64,000 bases of DNA from Semisulcospira habei (taxonomy: Eukaryota > Mollusca > Gastropoda > Semisulcospiridae), in contig BTPG01000002.1 in NCBI GenBank assembly GCA_036245525.1, positions 120,466,082-120,530,081 of the forward strand, read 5' to 3'. Made by a program: the position numbers and the translations under genes. Below, piece by piece: positions 55,623-64,000 of this stretch. Numbering within the stretch: position 1 is the stretch's first letter; every line of letters begins with the position of its first letter. Under the pieces are notes generated by a model. The model did no database searches. It was not told the DNA's origin and saw only the letters and a list, made by a program, of their open reading frames with translations.

Positions 55623-55944
55623 CGACTGTGTGTAATTCGTGCATTTTTTAAAGACCACTTCTCATTCCAGAGAACACTATTTCTAACAGCATTCTACTCT
55701 TCCAGTAGTGTTCACCGTAATGACGTATTATAACGTAACAGCAATAAAGCATCACACCAGCGAGTCTATACGACAATATACAAAACTCATGTTTCTTGAT
55801 TGTGACCCATATCCGCCGCCGGTAAATCTACTTAAGAAGGAAGTTCTCAGTGCTAGTATCTTTGGCTACCACTACTAATATTTATACTGCACATAAAGTT
55901 AGGTTCAAACGTCTTACAGTGCAGACTATTTTCATTGCGCCTTT

Positions 55945-56050
55945 ATGCACCGGGTTCAGAAAACACTGGAGAAACCGAAAACACACTCGAGACTTGCTCG
56001 GCTTTCGGACACGCGGCTGAAAGCTGCGTATCCGAAAGTAGCACTTCTCG
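55945..56050. mobile_element. Weak inverted repeat
   Basis: GAGACTTGCTCGGCTTTCGG and CCGAAAGTAGCACTTCTCGA around CACGCGGCTGAAAGCTGCGT. Confidence 0.4.
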
Positions 56051-56187
56051 AACTTGTTAACATAATCTAACCATAAAATGGACAATCAAAAGCTTAGAAT
56101 TAGATTTTAAAAAAAATATATTTAAAATTTTTTCCAGCAGTTTTAACAGTTTGACCGGATCAGTTGTGTGTGTGTGCCGGTCGCGAA

Positions 56188-56340
56188 CCCATAAAGCCGC
56201 CCTGGTATGCTACGAGAGGATGCGGATCGACCATGATAGTTCAAGGGTGGTGTCAGAATAACTTGGCGCCTGTAGCCGCCAAGCTATTCTGACACCACCC
56301 TTGAACTGTCATGGCTGATCTGTCTCCAGCACTCAAAGGA
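56188..56340. mobile_element. Family A MITE (A1), degraded ends
   Basis: Arms GGGTGGTGTCAGAATAAC and GCTATTCTGACACCACCC with centre GGCGCCTGTAGCCGCC. Confidence 0.7.
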
Positions 56341-56483
56341 TATCTAAGAAACATGATAATTTCATCTTCAGGATGTAATGTGAGAGACAGTCAACCATTT
56401 CGCAAATCCCGTACAACAGATATTTTAGAATCAGAATAGACGGTTCACGTCATAGCATGTTTAATATTCTATAACATTTCAAA

Positions 56484-56567
56484 TTAACTCATTCAAGGCA
56501 TCCCGCATCAATAGCTGTGTAAGTGTCGTATCGCAGCTGTTGATGGGGGGCTCATTGAATGAGTTAA
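56484..56567. mobile_element. Family V short TTAA foldback, copy 2
   Basis: TTAACTCATTCAAGGCATCC and CATTGAATGAGTTAA enclose CAATAGCTG/CAGCTGTTG. Confidence 0.55.
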
Positions 56568-56941
56568 AGACTGAACTAAGGAAACAGACTTGATGATAGT
56601 TATCCGTAATGTTTGTTGATCAGCGTCACATTACCATTTCTTAAGTCACACCTTTTCTCTTAAAGTACAGCTGAAGCCTCCCCCCCCCCCCCCCGCCCGC
56701 TCCTCCCCCTCCCCCGTTCCCTTTCCCCTACTCCTCCCTCACCACCACCGCCACCCATATCCGCTGATCTTGCGAACCTGCGGTTATTATTATCGTCATA
56801 GGCAACGACCCACAAGACTAGACTCCTCTAAAGTCCTCCCAGTGTCAATATCCACGAGTACGTACAAACCTGTGTGATACGTTGCGCAACGGAAATCACA
56901 CACAATACAATGAAAACACTAAGAGAACAGGCTTACCTTTT

Positions 56942-57036
56942 AGTAACCCTTTGGCTGCCGATAGCGGTTTTTGTCGACGTAGGATTCCGGCAGGAATCGC
57001 CTCGACAAAAACCGCTACCGACAGCCAAAGGGTTAA
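56942..57036. mobile_element. Family D MITE
   Basis: AGTAACCCTTTGGCTGCCG and CCGACAGCCAAAGGGTTAA; centre GGATTCCGGCAGGAATC. Confidence 0.75.
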
Positions 57037-57105
57037 ACAAACATAGCGACCATACATAGCAGATGACGAACTAAGACAAAAAGCAACGCCGCCAAAAATA
57101 AGATG

Positions 57106-57184
57106 TGTGTGTGCTGGTCTGTGATTTTGGACCTTACGGCTTGGCTTGAAGCCGTAAGGTCCAAAATCACAGACCAGCACACAG
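57106..57184. mobile_element. Family E palindrome
   Basis: GTGTGCTGGTCTGTGATTTT and AAAATCACAGACCAGCACAC, inner TTACGGCTT/AAGCCGTAA. Confidence 0.75.
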
Positions 57185-57756
57185 TAGCAGTCCTTGGATA
57201 CACAGACCCGGACGTGACGCAATCGAAAATAAAGCAAACCGCACACCGCAAACAAATAAAGCTTGCGCAAGAAAAATGACATACAATACTTGAAGGCCGA
57301 CTAAAAAGACACTGTTCAAAGACACACTTCTGTAATGGTCTAGTTATGGTTCATTTAGACGCAGGACAATCCGCTACAGCACACGTTGTCTTTATATAAT
57401 ATAACCTGACAATGACTCCACTCCGATCTATAAGTACAACTCTGTCAGTACGAGAAACAGCTAAAAATACGGCAGCGCAGAATAAATAAGAGCGATTACA
57501 CGTATGCTTTTGCTGTGTGACCAAACTGCTGTGAAAGTTCCTTAGCTGTGTCGACAAGGCATAACAAACACAAATGGTGCTGAACTGTGTCTTCAAATTG
57601 ACATATCAACAGTCCGTGTGTCGGGTCCTCCCATCTACATTTAATGGTACTTAAGTAGAACACTAGAGAATGATTACAGCTTTGCACAACAGATTCCGCA
57701 GTAATCTTGTGTATCAGTTATCAGCAAGACTATAGGACTTGCTACATCACCATTAT
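57185..57756. other. No feature seen
   Basis: Small minus frames (57351-57596, 57496-57687) have no recognisable family. Confidence 0.45.
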
Positions 57757-57950
57757 ATTAGCCTCTTCCCTGCCAACGGTCTTACATTTTGTTTCTGAAA
57801 CCTGTGTTCACCGAACGACCAAACACCACAAATTATGTCCAAAGAACATGGACACAACGCGATCAACTGAAAGAGACATAAATCCTCATGAGCCCCCGCA
57901 GTCGCGGGGGCTCATGAGGATCTATGCCTCTTACAGTCGATCGCGTTCTG
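57757..57950. mobile_element. Family C MITE in reverse orientation, one end lost
   Basis: Starts TTAGCCTCTTCCCTGCC (reverse of the usual right end). Its hairpin (57859-57945) has an extended outer stem GCGATC...GATCGC. Confidence 0.65.
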
Positions 57951-58051
57951 TGCTCTGGTCTGTGGTTTTGGAGCACGTCGGCAGACCTCAGTATTACGCG
58001 ATATCCAGTATACCGTGGTATCTAACACAACCGCCGCTCAAGTCTCTGCAT

Positions 58052-58113
58052 AGCCCCATGGCTGCGCGCGGGTCATCCAAGGCTACGTCAGCCCGAGGAC
58101 CTTTTGCTCACCA
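58052..58113. mobile_element. Family B right part at the LINE 3' junction
   Basis: GGCTACGTCAGCCCGAGGAC and CTTTTGCTCACCAAG match family B right ends. The LINE 3' end begins within a few bases. Confidence 0.5.
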
Positions 58114-58184
58114 AGAAGTTGTTTTTCATCACGAATCTATAGTAAATGCAGCACTCTCTTGGCTTGACTTCGCGAACGAAGATT

Positions 58185-60146
58185 TTATAGGAGTTGCCCA
58201 CGACGTCTGCAGGCTTGTTCGTGGCTGCGGAGGCCAATCCGAGACAGGCAGGTTCGACCGCAGTGGCTGCAGGGGAAGGTATGGCCAGGGTTCTGAGCTG
58301 CGGCATCTCTGTTTTTTCTCCTGAGCCGCTTGTCCTTAAGGCTAGCTCTGTGAGAGTCCTCAAAGGAGACAGCTGCCTTGTAAATGGTGGAGCGCCAGGT
58401 GTCACGGTCCGCAGCAAGCGAAGACCACTGGTGGTGGTCGATTTGGCAGGCACTAAGTGACTTCTTGAGACAGTCTTTGTATCTCTTCTTTGGTGCCCCT
58501 CTGTCACGGTGTCCAGTAGCAAGCTCGCCGAACAGGGTGATCTTTGGTAGGCGATGATCCTCCATCCTGGAGACATGCCCCGCCCAGCGGAGCTGTGTCC
58601 GCAGCAGCAAAGCCTCGATGCTCACAGTTTCAGCCCGTTCAAGGACCTCGACGTTGGTGACATAGTCACTCCAGTGAATGCCCAGGATGGTACGCAGGCA
58701 GCGCTGGTGGAAGCGTTCGAGGAGTCGTAGTTGGCTGCGGTAGAGGGCCCAGGACTCGGAACCATACAGCAGGGTGGTGAGGACCACAGCTCTGTACACG
58801 CTGATCTTGGTGCCTGTTTTCAGCTGCTGATTGTGCCACACCCGCTTGAAAAGTCGCCCGAAAGCGCTGTTCGCTTTTGCCAGCCTGCTGTCAAGCTCCT
58901 TGTCCAGCTTGGCGTCCGACGTGATAATGCAGCCAAGGTAAGTATACTGGTGCACTGACTTTAGTTCAGACTCGCCGATGGTGATGTGAGGAGGGCGGTA
59001 CACTGTCTTGGGTGCCGGCTGATGGAGGACCTCTGTCTTTTTAAGACTGACCTCGAGTCCAAAGAGCTGGGCAGCATCTGCGAAGCAAGACGTGATGCGC
59101 TGCAGGGCTCTCTCTGTGTGTGCAACGAGGGCAGCATCATCAGCAAAAAGCAGCTCACGAATCAGTTGGTCTAGGGTTTTCGTGTGGGCCTGCAGTCGTC
59201 TGAGGTTGAACAGGCTGCCATCGAGACGATACCTGATGTACACTGCATCGTCATCATCGAGGTCCACTGTGGCCTGCTTCAACATCATGCTAAAAAAGAT
59301 GGTGAAGAGGGTCGGTGCCAACACGCAGCCCTGCTTTACACCGTTGAGAATAGGGAATGGTTCTGAGAGGGCATTGTTGAGTCTGACCTGGCCTTGCTGG
59401 TCCTCGTGTAGCTGGACAATCATGTTGAGGAACTTTGGGGGACAGCCAAGTCGCTCCAGGATCTGCCACATGCCTTGCCTGCTCACAGTGTCGAACGCTT
59501 TTGTTAGGTCGACAAACGTTACGTACAGCCCTTTGTTCTGCTCGCGGCACTTCTCCTGTAGCTGTCTCAGCACGAAGACCATATCGGTGGTGCTCCTGTT
59601 TGCTCTGAAGCCACACTGGCCCTCTGGGAGTTGGTCTTCAGCGATGGCAGGTACCAGCCGATTCAGGAGCAGCCTTGCAAGGATTTTCCCAGCAATGGAC
59701 AGCAGGGTAATTCCCCGGTAGTTGGAACAGTCAGACTTCTCGCCTTTGTTCTTGTACAGGGTGATAACGACTGCATCACGGAGATCTTTTGGTAGTGTTC
59801 CTTCCTCCCAGCAGCAGAGAAAGAGGTCATGGAGCTTGTTGTGCAGTGCTGTGCCTCCATGTTTCCAGATCTCTGGCGGTATTCCATCAATGCCTGCTGC
59901 TTTGCCACTCTTGAGCTGATGGATGGCTGTGAGGGTCTCTTCAGCGGTGGGCGGTTCGTCCAATTCAACCTTTACTGGGAGGTGTGGGATTTGTAGGACG
60001 ACTACTTCTTGAACAGTGCGCTCAGCGCTGAAGAGGCTCTGAAAGTATTCCGACCAGCGGTTCAAGATGAAGGTATTATCTGTGAGGAGTGCCTGGCCGT
60101 TCGCGCTTCGCAGGGGACTTTGTACCAGGTGCCTGGGGCCATACAC
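58185..60146 (-). CDS. LINE reverse transcriptase with C-terminal zinc finger
   Basis: Numbering from 60146, the RT motifs appear in order: GKAAGIDGIPPEIWKHGG (81-98), SNYRGITLLSIAGKI (141-155), QCGFRANRSTTDMVF (177-191), TFVDLTKAFDTV (210-221, first catalytic Asp), NGVKQGCVLAPTLF (268-281) and LLFADDAAL (332-340, FADD box). The thumb region includes TYLGCIITSD and LLYGSESWALYR, and the end holds CSHCGRTCLSRIGLRSHEQA, a C2HC-type finger. No RNase H is seen. The frame stays open upstream of the nominal start as far as the frameshift near 60240. Confidence 0.9.
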   Translation of the reverse strand: MYGPRHLVQSPLRSANGQALLTDNTFILNRWSEYFQSLFSAERTVQEVVVLQIPHLPVKVELDEPPTAEETLTAIHQLKSGKAAGIDGIPPEIWKHGGTALHNKLHDLFLCCWEEGTLPKDLRDAVVITLYKNKGEKSDCSNYRGITLLSIAGKILARLLLNRLVPAIAEDQLPEGQCGFRANRSTTDMVFVLRQLQEKCREQNKGLYVTFVDLTKAFDTVSRQGMWQILERLGCPPKFLNMIVQLHEDQQGQVRLNNALSEPFPILNGVKQGCVLAPTLFTIFFSMMLKQATVDLDDDDAVYIRYRLDGSLFNLRRLQAHTKTLDQLIRELLFADDAALVAHTERALQRITSCFADAAQLFGLEVSLKKTEVLHQPAPKTVYRPPHITIGESELKSVHQYTYLGCIITSDAKLDKELDSRLAKANSAFGRLFKRVWHNQQLKTGTKISVYRAVVLTTLLYGSESWALYRSQLRLLERFHQRCLRTILGIHWSDYVTNVEVLERAETVSIEALLLRTQLRWAGHVSRMEDHRLPKITLFGELATGHRDRGAPKKRYKDCLKKSLSACQIDHHQWSSLAADRDTWRSTIYKAAVSFEDSHRASLKDKRLRRKNRDAAAQNPGHTFPCSHCGRTCLSRIGLRSHEQACRRRGQLL

Positions 60147-60228
60147 TGCTTTCAGTGCTTCGTAGAAACCCCTGTAGTCACCATTGTCAGCGCAAAGCTG
60201 GGTCCTCTGTGCAAGTCTGGTCCACCAC

Positions 60229-60600
60229 TCATTCTGGAGATTCTCTGAGCTTGCGCTGGAGACTGCTGCAGACGAGGCGGAAGGCAGACTTCTTCACAGG
60301 GCAGGAAGGCTGGGCTAGGTGAGCCTGATGGGCGGCTCTTTTTTTTGCTAGGTGTTCCTGGATCTCTACATCGTTTTCGTCAAACCAGTCTTTGTTCTTC
60401 TTTCTGGCGAAACCCAAGACTTCTGCAGAGGATTTTGCAATAGCAGTTTTTAGTTGTTCCCAAAGTGTTTCAGGGGAGGAGTCTACTGGGTCCGCTGTGT
60501 CTTTGAGCCTGCGCTGTAAATCTGTCTGAAAGGCAGCTTTCACATCGTCACGCTGAAGGCTGGCAACATCAAGCTTTTTCTTGGGGGGGCGGGGCCCCAT
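60229..60600 (-). pseudogene. LINE linker between endonuclease and RT, out of frame
   Basis: About 120 codons in a shifted frame carry the linker between endonuclease and RT (KKNKDWFDENDVEIQEHLAK is typical of this linker in LINEs). Entry is by an indel at a C7/G4C4 run near 60585-60600. Exit is by a second indel near 60240, after which the original register resumes with LQNEWWTRLAQRTQL. The two shifts cancel, so ancestrally this was one polyprotein. Confidence 0.75.
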
Positions 60601-61418
60601 TTCTTGGGTTTTGGCTTGAAGTGGAGCCTGAGTTTGCAGCGGACAAGGCGGTGGTCAGTGTGGCACTCTGCGCTGGGCATCACTCTGGTGAGGAGGACGT
60701 CACTGCGGTCCCTCTGACGCACTAGGACATAGTCGATAAGGTGCCAGTGTTTGGAGCGAGGATGCATCCAGGTGGTCTTTCGACTGTCCTTTTGCTGAAA
60801 AGTAGTGTTGGTGATGACCAGTTGCTGCTCTGCACAGAACTCCAACAGTAGGCGGCCATTGTCATTGCAGTTCCCGACGCCATGCTTGCCGAGGACTCCT
60901 TTCCAGGCTTCAGAGTCCTGGCCCACTCTGGCGTTGAAGTCGCCAAGGATGATGACTTTGTCGTCTGCTGGGGTACTCTGTAGGAGGCTGCGCAGGTCAG
61001 TGTAAAACTTGTCCTTTTCAGCAGGCTCTGCCAGGAGGGTTGGGGAGTACACACTGAGAAGGGTGACATGTTGCTGGTGTCTCAGTGGGAGGCGCATGGA
61101 CATGATGCGATCTGAGTGGCCCGTTGGTAGGTTTTCCAGCTTAGTCGCAATGGATGTCTTGACCATGAAACCCACGCCTGAGAGCCGTCTTTCTGATGCA
61201 GGCCTGCCTGACCAGTAGAGGGTGTACCCAGCACCAAGTTCTTGGAGGCTGCCTTCGTTCGGAAGGCGTACTTCGCTGAGCGCGGCGATGTCGATGTTTA
61301 ACCTCCGCAATTCATGGGCAATGAGGGCGGAGCGACGTTCAGGGCGTCCGCTGTCTGCTTTGTCGAGCATGGTTCGGACGTTCCAGCATGCTACATTGAG
61401 TCCGGTCGTGGTCGTCAT
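60540..61418 (-). CDS. LINE endonuclease domain (APE/exonuclease-endonuclease-phosphatase fold)
   Basis: The frame starts with MTTTTGLNVACWNVRTML, the usual N-terminus of APE-type LINE endonucleases. It contains LSEVRLPNEG (metal-binding Glu), VIILGDFNARVG (the GDFN motif), HLIDYVLVR and ECHTDHRLVRC, which carries the Asp-His pair expected at the catalytic end. These domains nick target DNA to prime reverse transcription. The frame runs out of register at a GC-rich run near 60585-60600, so endonuclease and RT are not continuous in this copy. Confidence 0.85.
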   Translation of the reverse strand: MTTTTGLNVACWNVRTMLDKADSGRPERRSALIAHELRRLNIDIAALSEVRLPNEGSLQELGAGYTLYWSGRPASERRLSGVGFMVKTSIATKLENLPTGHSDRIMSMRLPLRHQQHVTLLSVYSPTLLAEPAEKDKFYTDLRSLLQSTPADDKVIILGDFNARVGQDSEAWKGVLGKHGVGNCNDNGRLLLEFCAEQQLVITNTTFQQKDSRKTTWMHPRSKHWHLIDYVLVRQRDRSDVLLTRVMPSAECHTDHRLVRCKLRLHFKPKPKKWGPAPPRKSLMLPAFSVTM

Positions 61419-62115
61419 GAGAGTGGATCCGTTATTCTTTCTTGTTTTTTGACCGCAGGAGAAGATGCCCGTTGACCGCGGCTAGCCAACTGGGGTTGCG
61501 AGGGGACGAGCTTTGGTTAGGCCACCTTTTCTAGGCCCCTCTCCGTGTGGAGCAAGCAGTGCTGTCCCTAGAGAAGGCTGCTTGGTCGTTCAGGGTGTGC
61601 CGAGTGATGTTGTCATCCCCAGGTCAACATCAGGCGACCAATATCCTGAACCGCCTGCATGCAGGTTTGAGACTGCGGCTTCCAGTGACATCTTTCACCT
61701 GCCGTTTCGCCCCTCGCCCATCGCTACAGGACTTGGAATGGTCAGTGTCATGGTCCGTGGACGTTTCCTAAAGCCTGCGCAGTGGAGCTTTTTGGTGGAG
61801 TGCAGTGTGCGCAGTACTGGCCCCACCCTTTAAACCCTTGGTTCATCTGCCATGGCCTAGCAAGCTGGGACGATGGCATCGAGGTCCTCGGGTCGTAGGT
61901 TTTATATCAGACTGTCCTTGTCCTAGTCTCTGGCTCAAAAGCCTTCCCCGGAGACACGGGGGCTTTGATGTCAGGGGTTTCCTCCCTTAGCCTTTCCGCA
62001 GCCAAGCGGCCAGGCCTGCAAGGCAGCAGGCGACTCGTGGAGGGCGGGGTCGTCTATGTCCCGTGCAGATGTGAACATCTGCCCACTGCCCACAATAACG
62101 GTATTATTATTATTA

Positions 62116-62361
62116 TTAAGGCTGCATCACAGACTGGAAGATAGATCAATGATATTAGTTCAAGGTTGGTGCCAGAATAGCTTGGCGCCTGAGGCGCCAA
62201 GCTATTCTGGCACCAACCTTGAACCGTGGCTATCGGTCAAATTAATTTCAAGTAGAAGTGTATCAGAATACAGCACTAGAATAAAGCTAATACAGTCCTT
62301 CAGAGGGCAACTTCAAAATTTAGGGATTTCAGTCGGTCCTGGGCCGGGTAGAATGTGTGAA
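62116..62361. mobile_element. Family A MITE (A1-like) at the 5' side of the LINE
   Basis: The left end starts TTAAGGCTGCATCACAG. Arms GGTTGGTGCCAGAATAGC and GCTATTCTGGCACCAACC are perfectly complementary, with a TTGG/CCAA variant seen in both. Confidence 0.7.
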
Positions 62362-62468
62362 CTCAACGTCAAAGAACCGCGTTCGTCCGCTATGGGATAG
62401 TACCCTGACTCTAGGGCCATCTACATTATCAAGAAGAAGAAGAGGGGCACGGATACAAAGTGAAGTCA

Positions 62469-62512
62469 GCAAGAGGCATCTTCGGAGGTTCATGAGGATC
62501 TGTGCCTCATGC
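62469..62512. mobile_element. Family C fragment with shortened hairpin
   Basis: GCAAGAGGCATCTTCGGAGG and TGAGGATCTGTGCCTCATGC. Confidence 0.5.
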
Positions 62513-63454
62513 GTTTGTGTTCTCGCGCTGTATTCCAACAGTCAAGGGTTTAAATAAAAAAGAAAATTAAACAAGTGGGTTTAAACAAGCTTTTGTTGGG
62601 TTTCCTTGAGCTCTAGTGTAACCAGCAGAGCGCCGCGCGCACTACGAGGTCGTTCAAATTTGCGCAGTTTTACATTTGAAACCCACGCCTCTGCCCCAGA
62701 ATGCTGGTGGAATTGACTTTGAACACAAAGCCCAATAGAAAAGTCCTGATCCGGAGAGAAAAATGTTGCTGTAGATAGTGGATCAAAGTTCTCAGATTTC
62801 CAGCCGAGCGTGCTGAGGCATCCCCACGTTGCTAAGAGTAGCTCTTCTCATCCCACCCTATGACGTAGTTAAAACGTGCGCACTTTTATATTTAGCACAG
62901 GGAGAAGCATCTGCCTGAGTAAAAAATAAATAAAAAAATCAGGAAAATGCAGAGTTATAAAAAAAAAGTCCTAGCTAAACAAGTTGTATAATGAAAACAA
63001 AAACTTTAACTTAATTATCATTTCTTAAACAGTTGATTCAAAAACAGCGATGAAAGTACCATTAGGCATAAATCTGAAGACACATTTCAGCACCATTTGT
63101 GTGTGTTATGCCTTGTCGACACACCTGTGGAGTCATTGTCAGGTTACTTGATATTAAGACGGTGTGTGCTGAACTCGATTGTCCTGTGTCTAAATGAATT
63201 ATAACTAGACTTGTGTGTAGTGTTTCGTAGCCATCTGTTACAGAGGTGTATCTTTGAACAGTTACGGCGGAAGTGGGCCTTTAAGCTTCTTACATTTGTA
63301 ACCAGTGCAATGTGCCTATGGCGGTCCGTTGCGTAACGTGATTAAAATGTGCAAAAAACCCATTGGTACGGATGCCTAACGAAAACAGTTGCGTATCATT
63401 GACACAGTAGACCCTGTCAGACCTACCAGTAATTCGTTTCGCACTTCGCCTTCT
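62513..63454. other. No feature seen
   Basis: Unique-looking DNA. Two loosely similar stretches (near 62655 and 62880) do not amount to a clear repeat. Confidence 0.45.
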
Positions 63455-63620
63455 CTCTCTCTCTCTCTCTACCACCCTTAACCCCCCCCCCACCCCCCCC
63501 ACCCCCCCACACACACACACACAAACACACACTCTTTCGATTTGTGAAGTGTGTGTGCGCGCGTGCGTGTGTGTGTTTGTGTGTGTGTGTTAGGTGTGTT
63601 CTTGCGAGCATGCGTGCGAG

Positions 63621-63692
<72 letters not shown>

Positions 63693-63735
63693 CCTTTGTG
63701 TACGTCAGTGTGTGTTTGTGTGCGCGCATGTGTGT
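63455..63735 (+). repeat. TC, C, CA and TG arrays in succession
   Basis: TC (63455-63470), C-rich (63482-63508), CA (63509-63530), TG with variants (63548-63600) and a TG array (63625-63690). Confidence 0.9.
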
Positions 63736-63894
63736 GTTTAAAGTAGTCCTTTCAAAGCTTATCTTTGGGAAAACTTTGTTCTCGGTTCCATATGTCATGT
63801 GATCATGTGACTTATTCTGTCACTGCAAACAGGAGACCGGCCAATGTTTGCAGTTTACAACTTACAAACAAATTACGACGTCATTTAACCCATT

Positions 63895-64000
63895 TAGCCC
63901 TGATGCACTACAGCAGGAGATGGGTCGACCAAGACTAATTCAAAGGTAGTGCCAGATTAGCTTGGCGCCTGTCGGCGCCAAGCTAATCTGGCACTGCCCT
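63895..64000. mobile_element. Family A MITE (A2) cut by the window end
   Basis: It starts TTAACCCATTTAGCCCTGA and reaches the right arm (CTAATCTGGCACTGCCCT) before the window ends. Confidence 0.8.

Larger units (their letters stand above)
58118..62100 (-). mobile_element. Nearly full-length APE-type non-LTR retrotransposon (LINE)
   Basis: Reading on the minus strand, a GC-rich leader (about 62100-61419) is followed by an apurinic-type endonuclease frame, a linker in a second frame, and a long reverse-transcriptase frame ending in a zinc finger. The 3' UTR runs to about 58118, where it meets a family B element. The 5' side abuts an ATT microsatellite (62101-62116) and a family A element. No poly(A) tail is visible. 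The clade is uncertain: the endonuclease-RT-zinc finger layout without RNase H fits several APE clades. Confidence 0.85.

Noticed and set aside
58194..61452. Plus-strand ORFs opposite the LINE
   Set aside because: They are antisense shadows of the endonuclease and RT frames on the minus strand.

Overview
The window looks like metazoan nuclear DNA, most likely from a lophotrochozoan such as a marine gastropod. That assignment is inference from texture only: long pure dinucleotide and trinucleotide microsatellites, decayed non-LTR retrotransposons, spliced TATA-driven genes with non-coding first exons, and very many short foldback transposon copies. There is no bacterial gene layout, operon, CRISPR array, rRNA or convincing functional tRNA. 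Most open reading frames in the window are microsatellite translations or hairpin read-through.

Host genes. The only host protein-coding genes I can support are three paralogues, all on the minus strand, called here FamG1 (7016-7772, disrupted), FamG2 (18979-20169, apparently intact) and FamG3 (31078-32187, apparently intact). They share a region of about 180 residues that I do not recognise. FamG2 and FamG3 also have disordered-looking C-terminal tails with P(T/S)AP motifs, and FamG2 has two PPxY motifs; these are the short motifs that bind TSG101/ESCRT-I and NEDD4-type WW domains. FamG2 has a readable gene model: TATA box at 21007-21014, an ATG-free non-coding first exon ending at a GTAAGC donor (20838/20837), a 629-nt intron, and one coding exon. 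FamG3 can be modelled the same way, with TATA elements near 34434-34465, a donor at 34247/34246 and an acceptor at 32203. FamG3 carries a 67-bp palindromic element (family B) inside its coding sequence in an open frame. FamG1 is frameshifted and ends next to another copy of the same element. A broken coding fragment of unknown type (34685-35084, minus) lies just upstream of the FamG3 promoter.

Mobile DNA. A nearly complete APE-type LINE lies on the minus strand (about 58118-62100; endonuclease at 60540-61418, RT and C-terminal zinc finger at 58185-60146, two offsetting frameshifts). A Rex1/CR1-like 3' LINE fragment is at 49545-51047 (plus). A broken RTE-like endonuclease fragment is at 8265-9043 (minus). 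Two copies of a LINE-type 3' tail are at 5058-5460 and 47530-48250. The rest is dominated by hairpin MITEs. Family A has about 27 copies (about 215 bp, TTAA ends, GGCGCC centre). Family C has about 25 copies (about 215 bp, TTAA ends, internal hairpin with GCATAGATCC/GGATCTATGC arms). Family D has 8 copies (about 95 bp, TTAA ends, almost wholly palindromic). Family B has 11 copies (CCCARTR termini, some with TA flanks) and family E has 6 copies (GTGTGCTGGTCTGTG arms). Several rarer foldbacks (families H to M, U, V) are also present. No transposase was recognised.

Layout. 1-6.8 kb: microsatellites, tandem duplications, one 218-bp palindrome. 6.8-9.5 kb: FamG1 and the RTE-like fragment. 9.5-18.9 kb: MITEs, GA/TC arrays, G-rich tandem duplication. 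18.9-21.3 kb: FamG2. 21.3-30.8 kb: MITE-dense intergenic DNA. 30.8-35.1 kb: FamG3 with its promoter and an upstream coding relic. 35-49.5 kb: MITEs, tRNA-like SINE, duplicated segments. 49.5-62.1 kb: two LINEs among MITEs. 62.1-64 kb: repeats and a family A copy cut by the window edge. The most unusual features are the late-domain-bearing gene family, its in-frame transposon insertion, and the co-varying arms of the hairpin elements.
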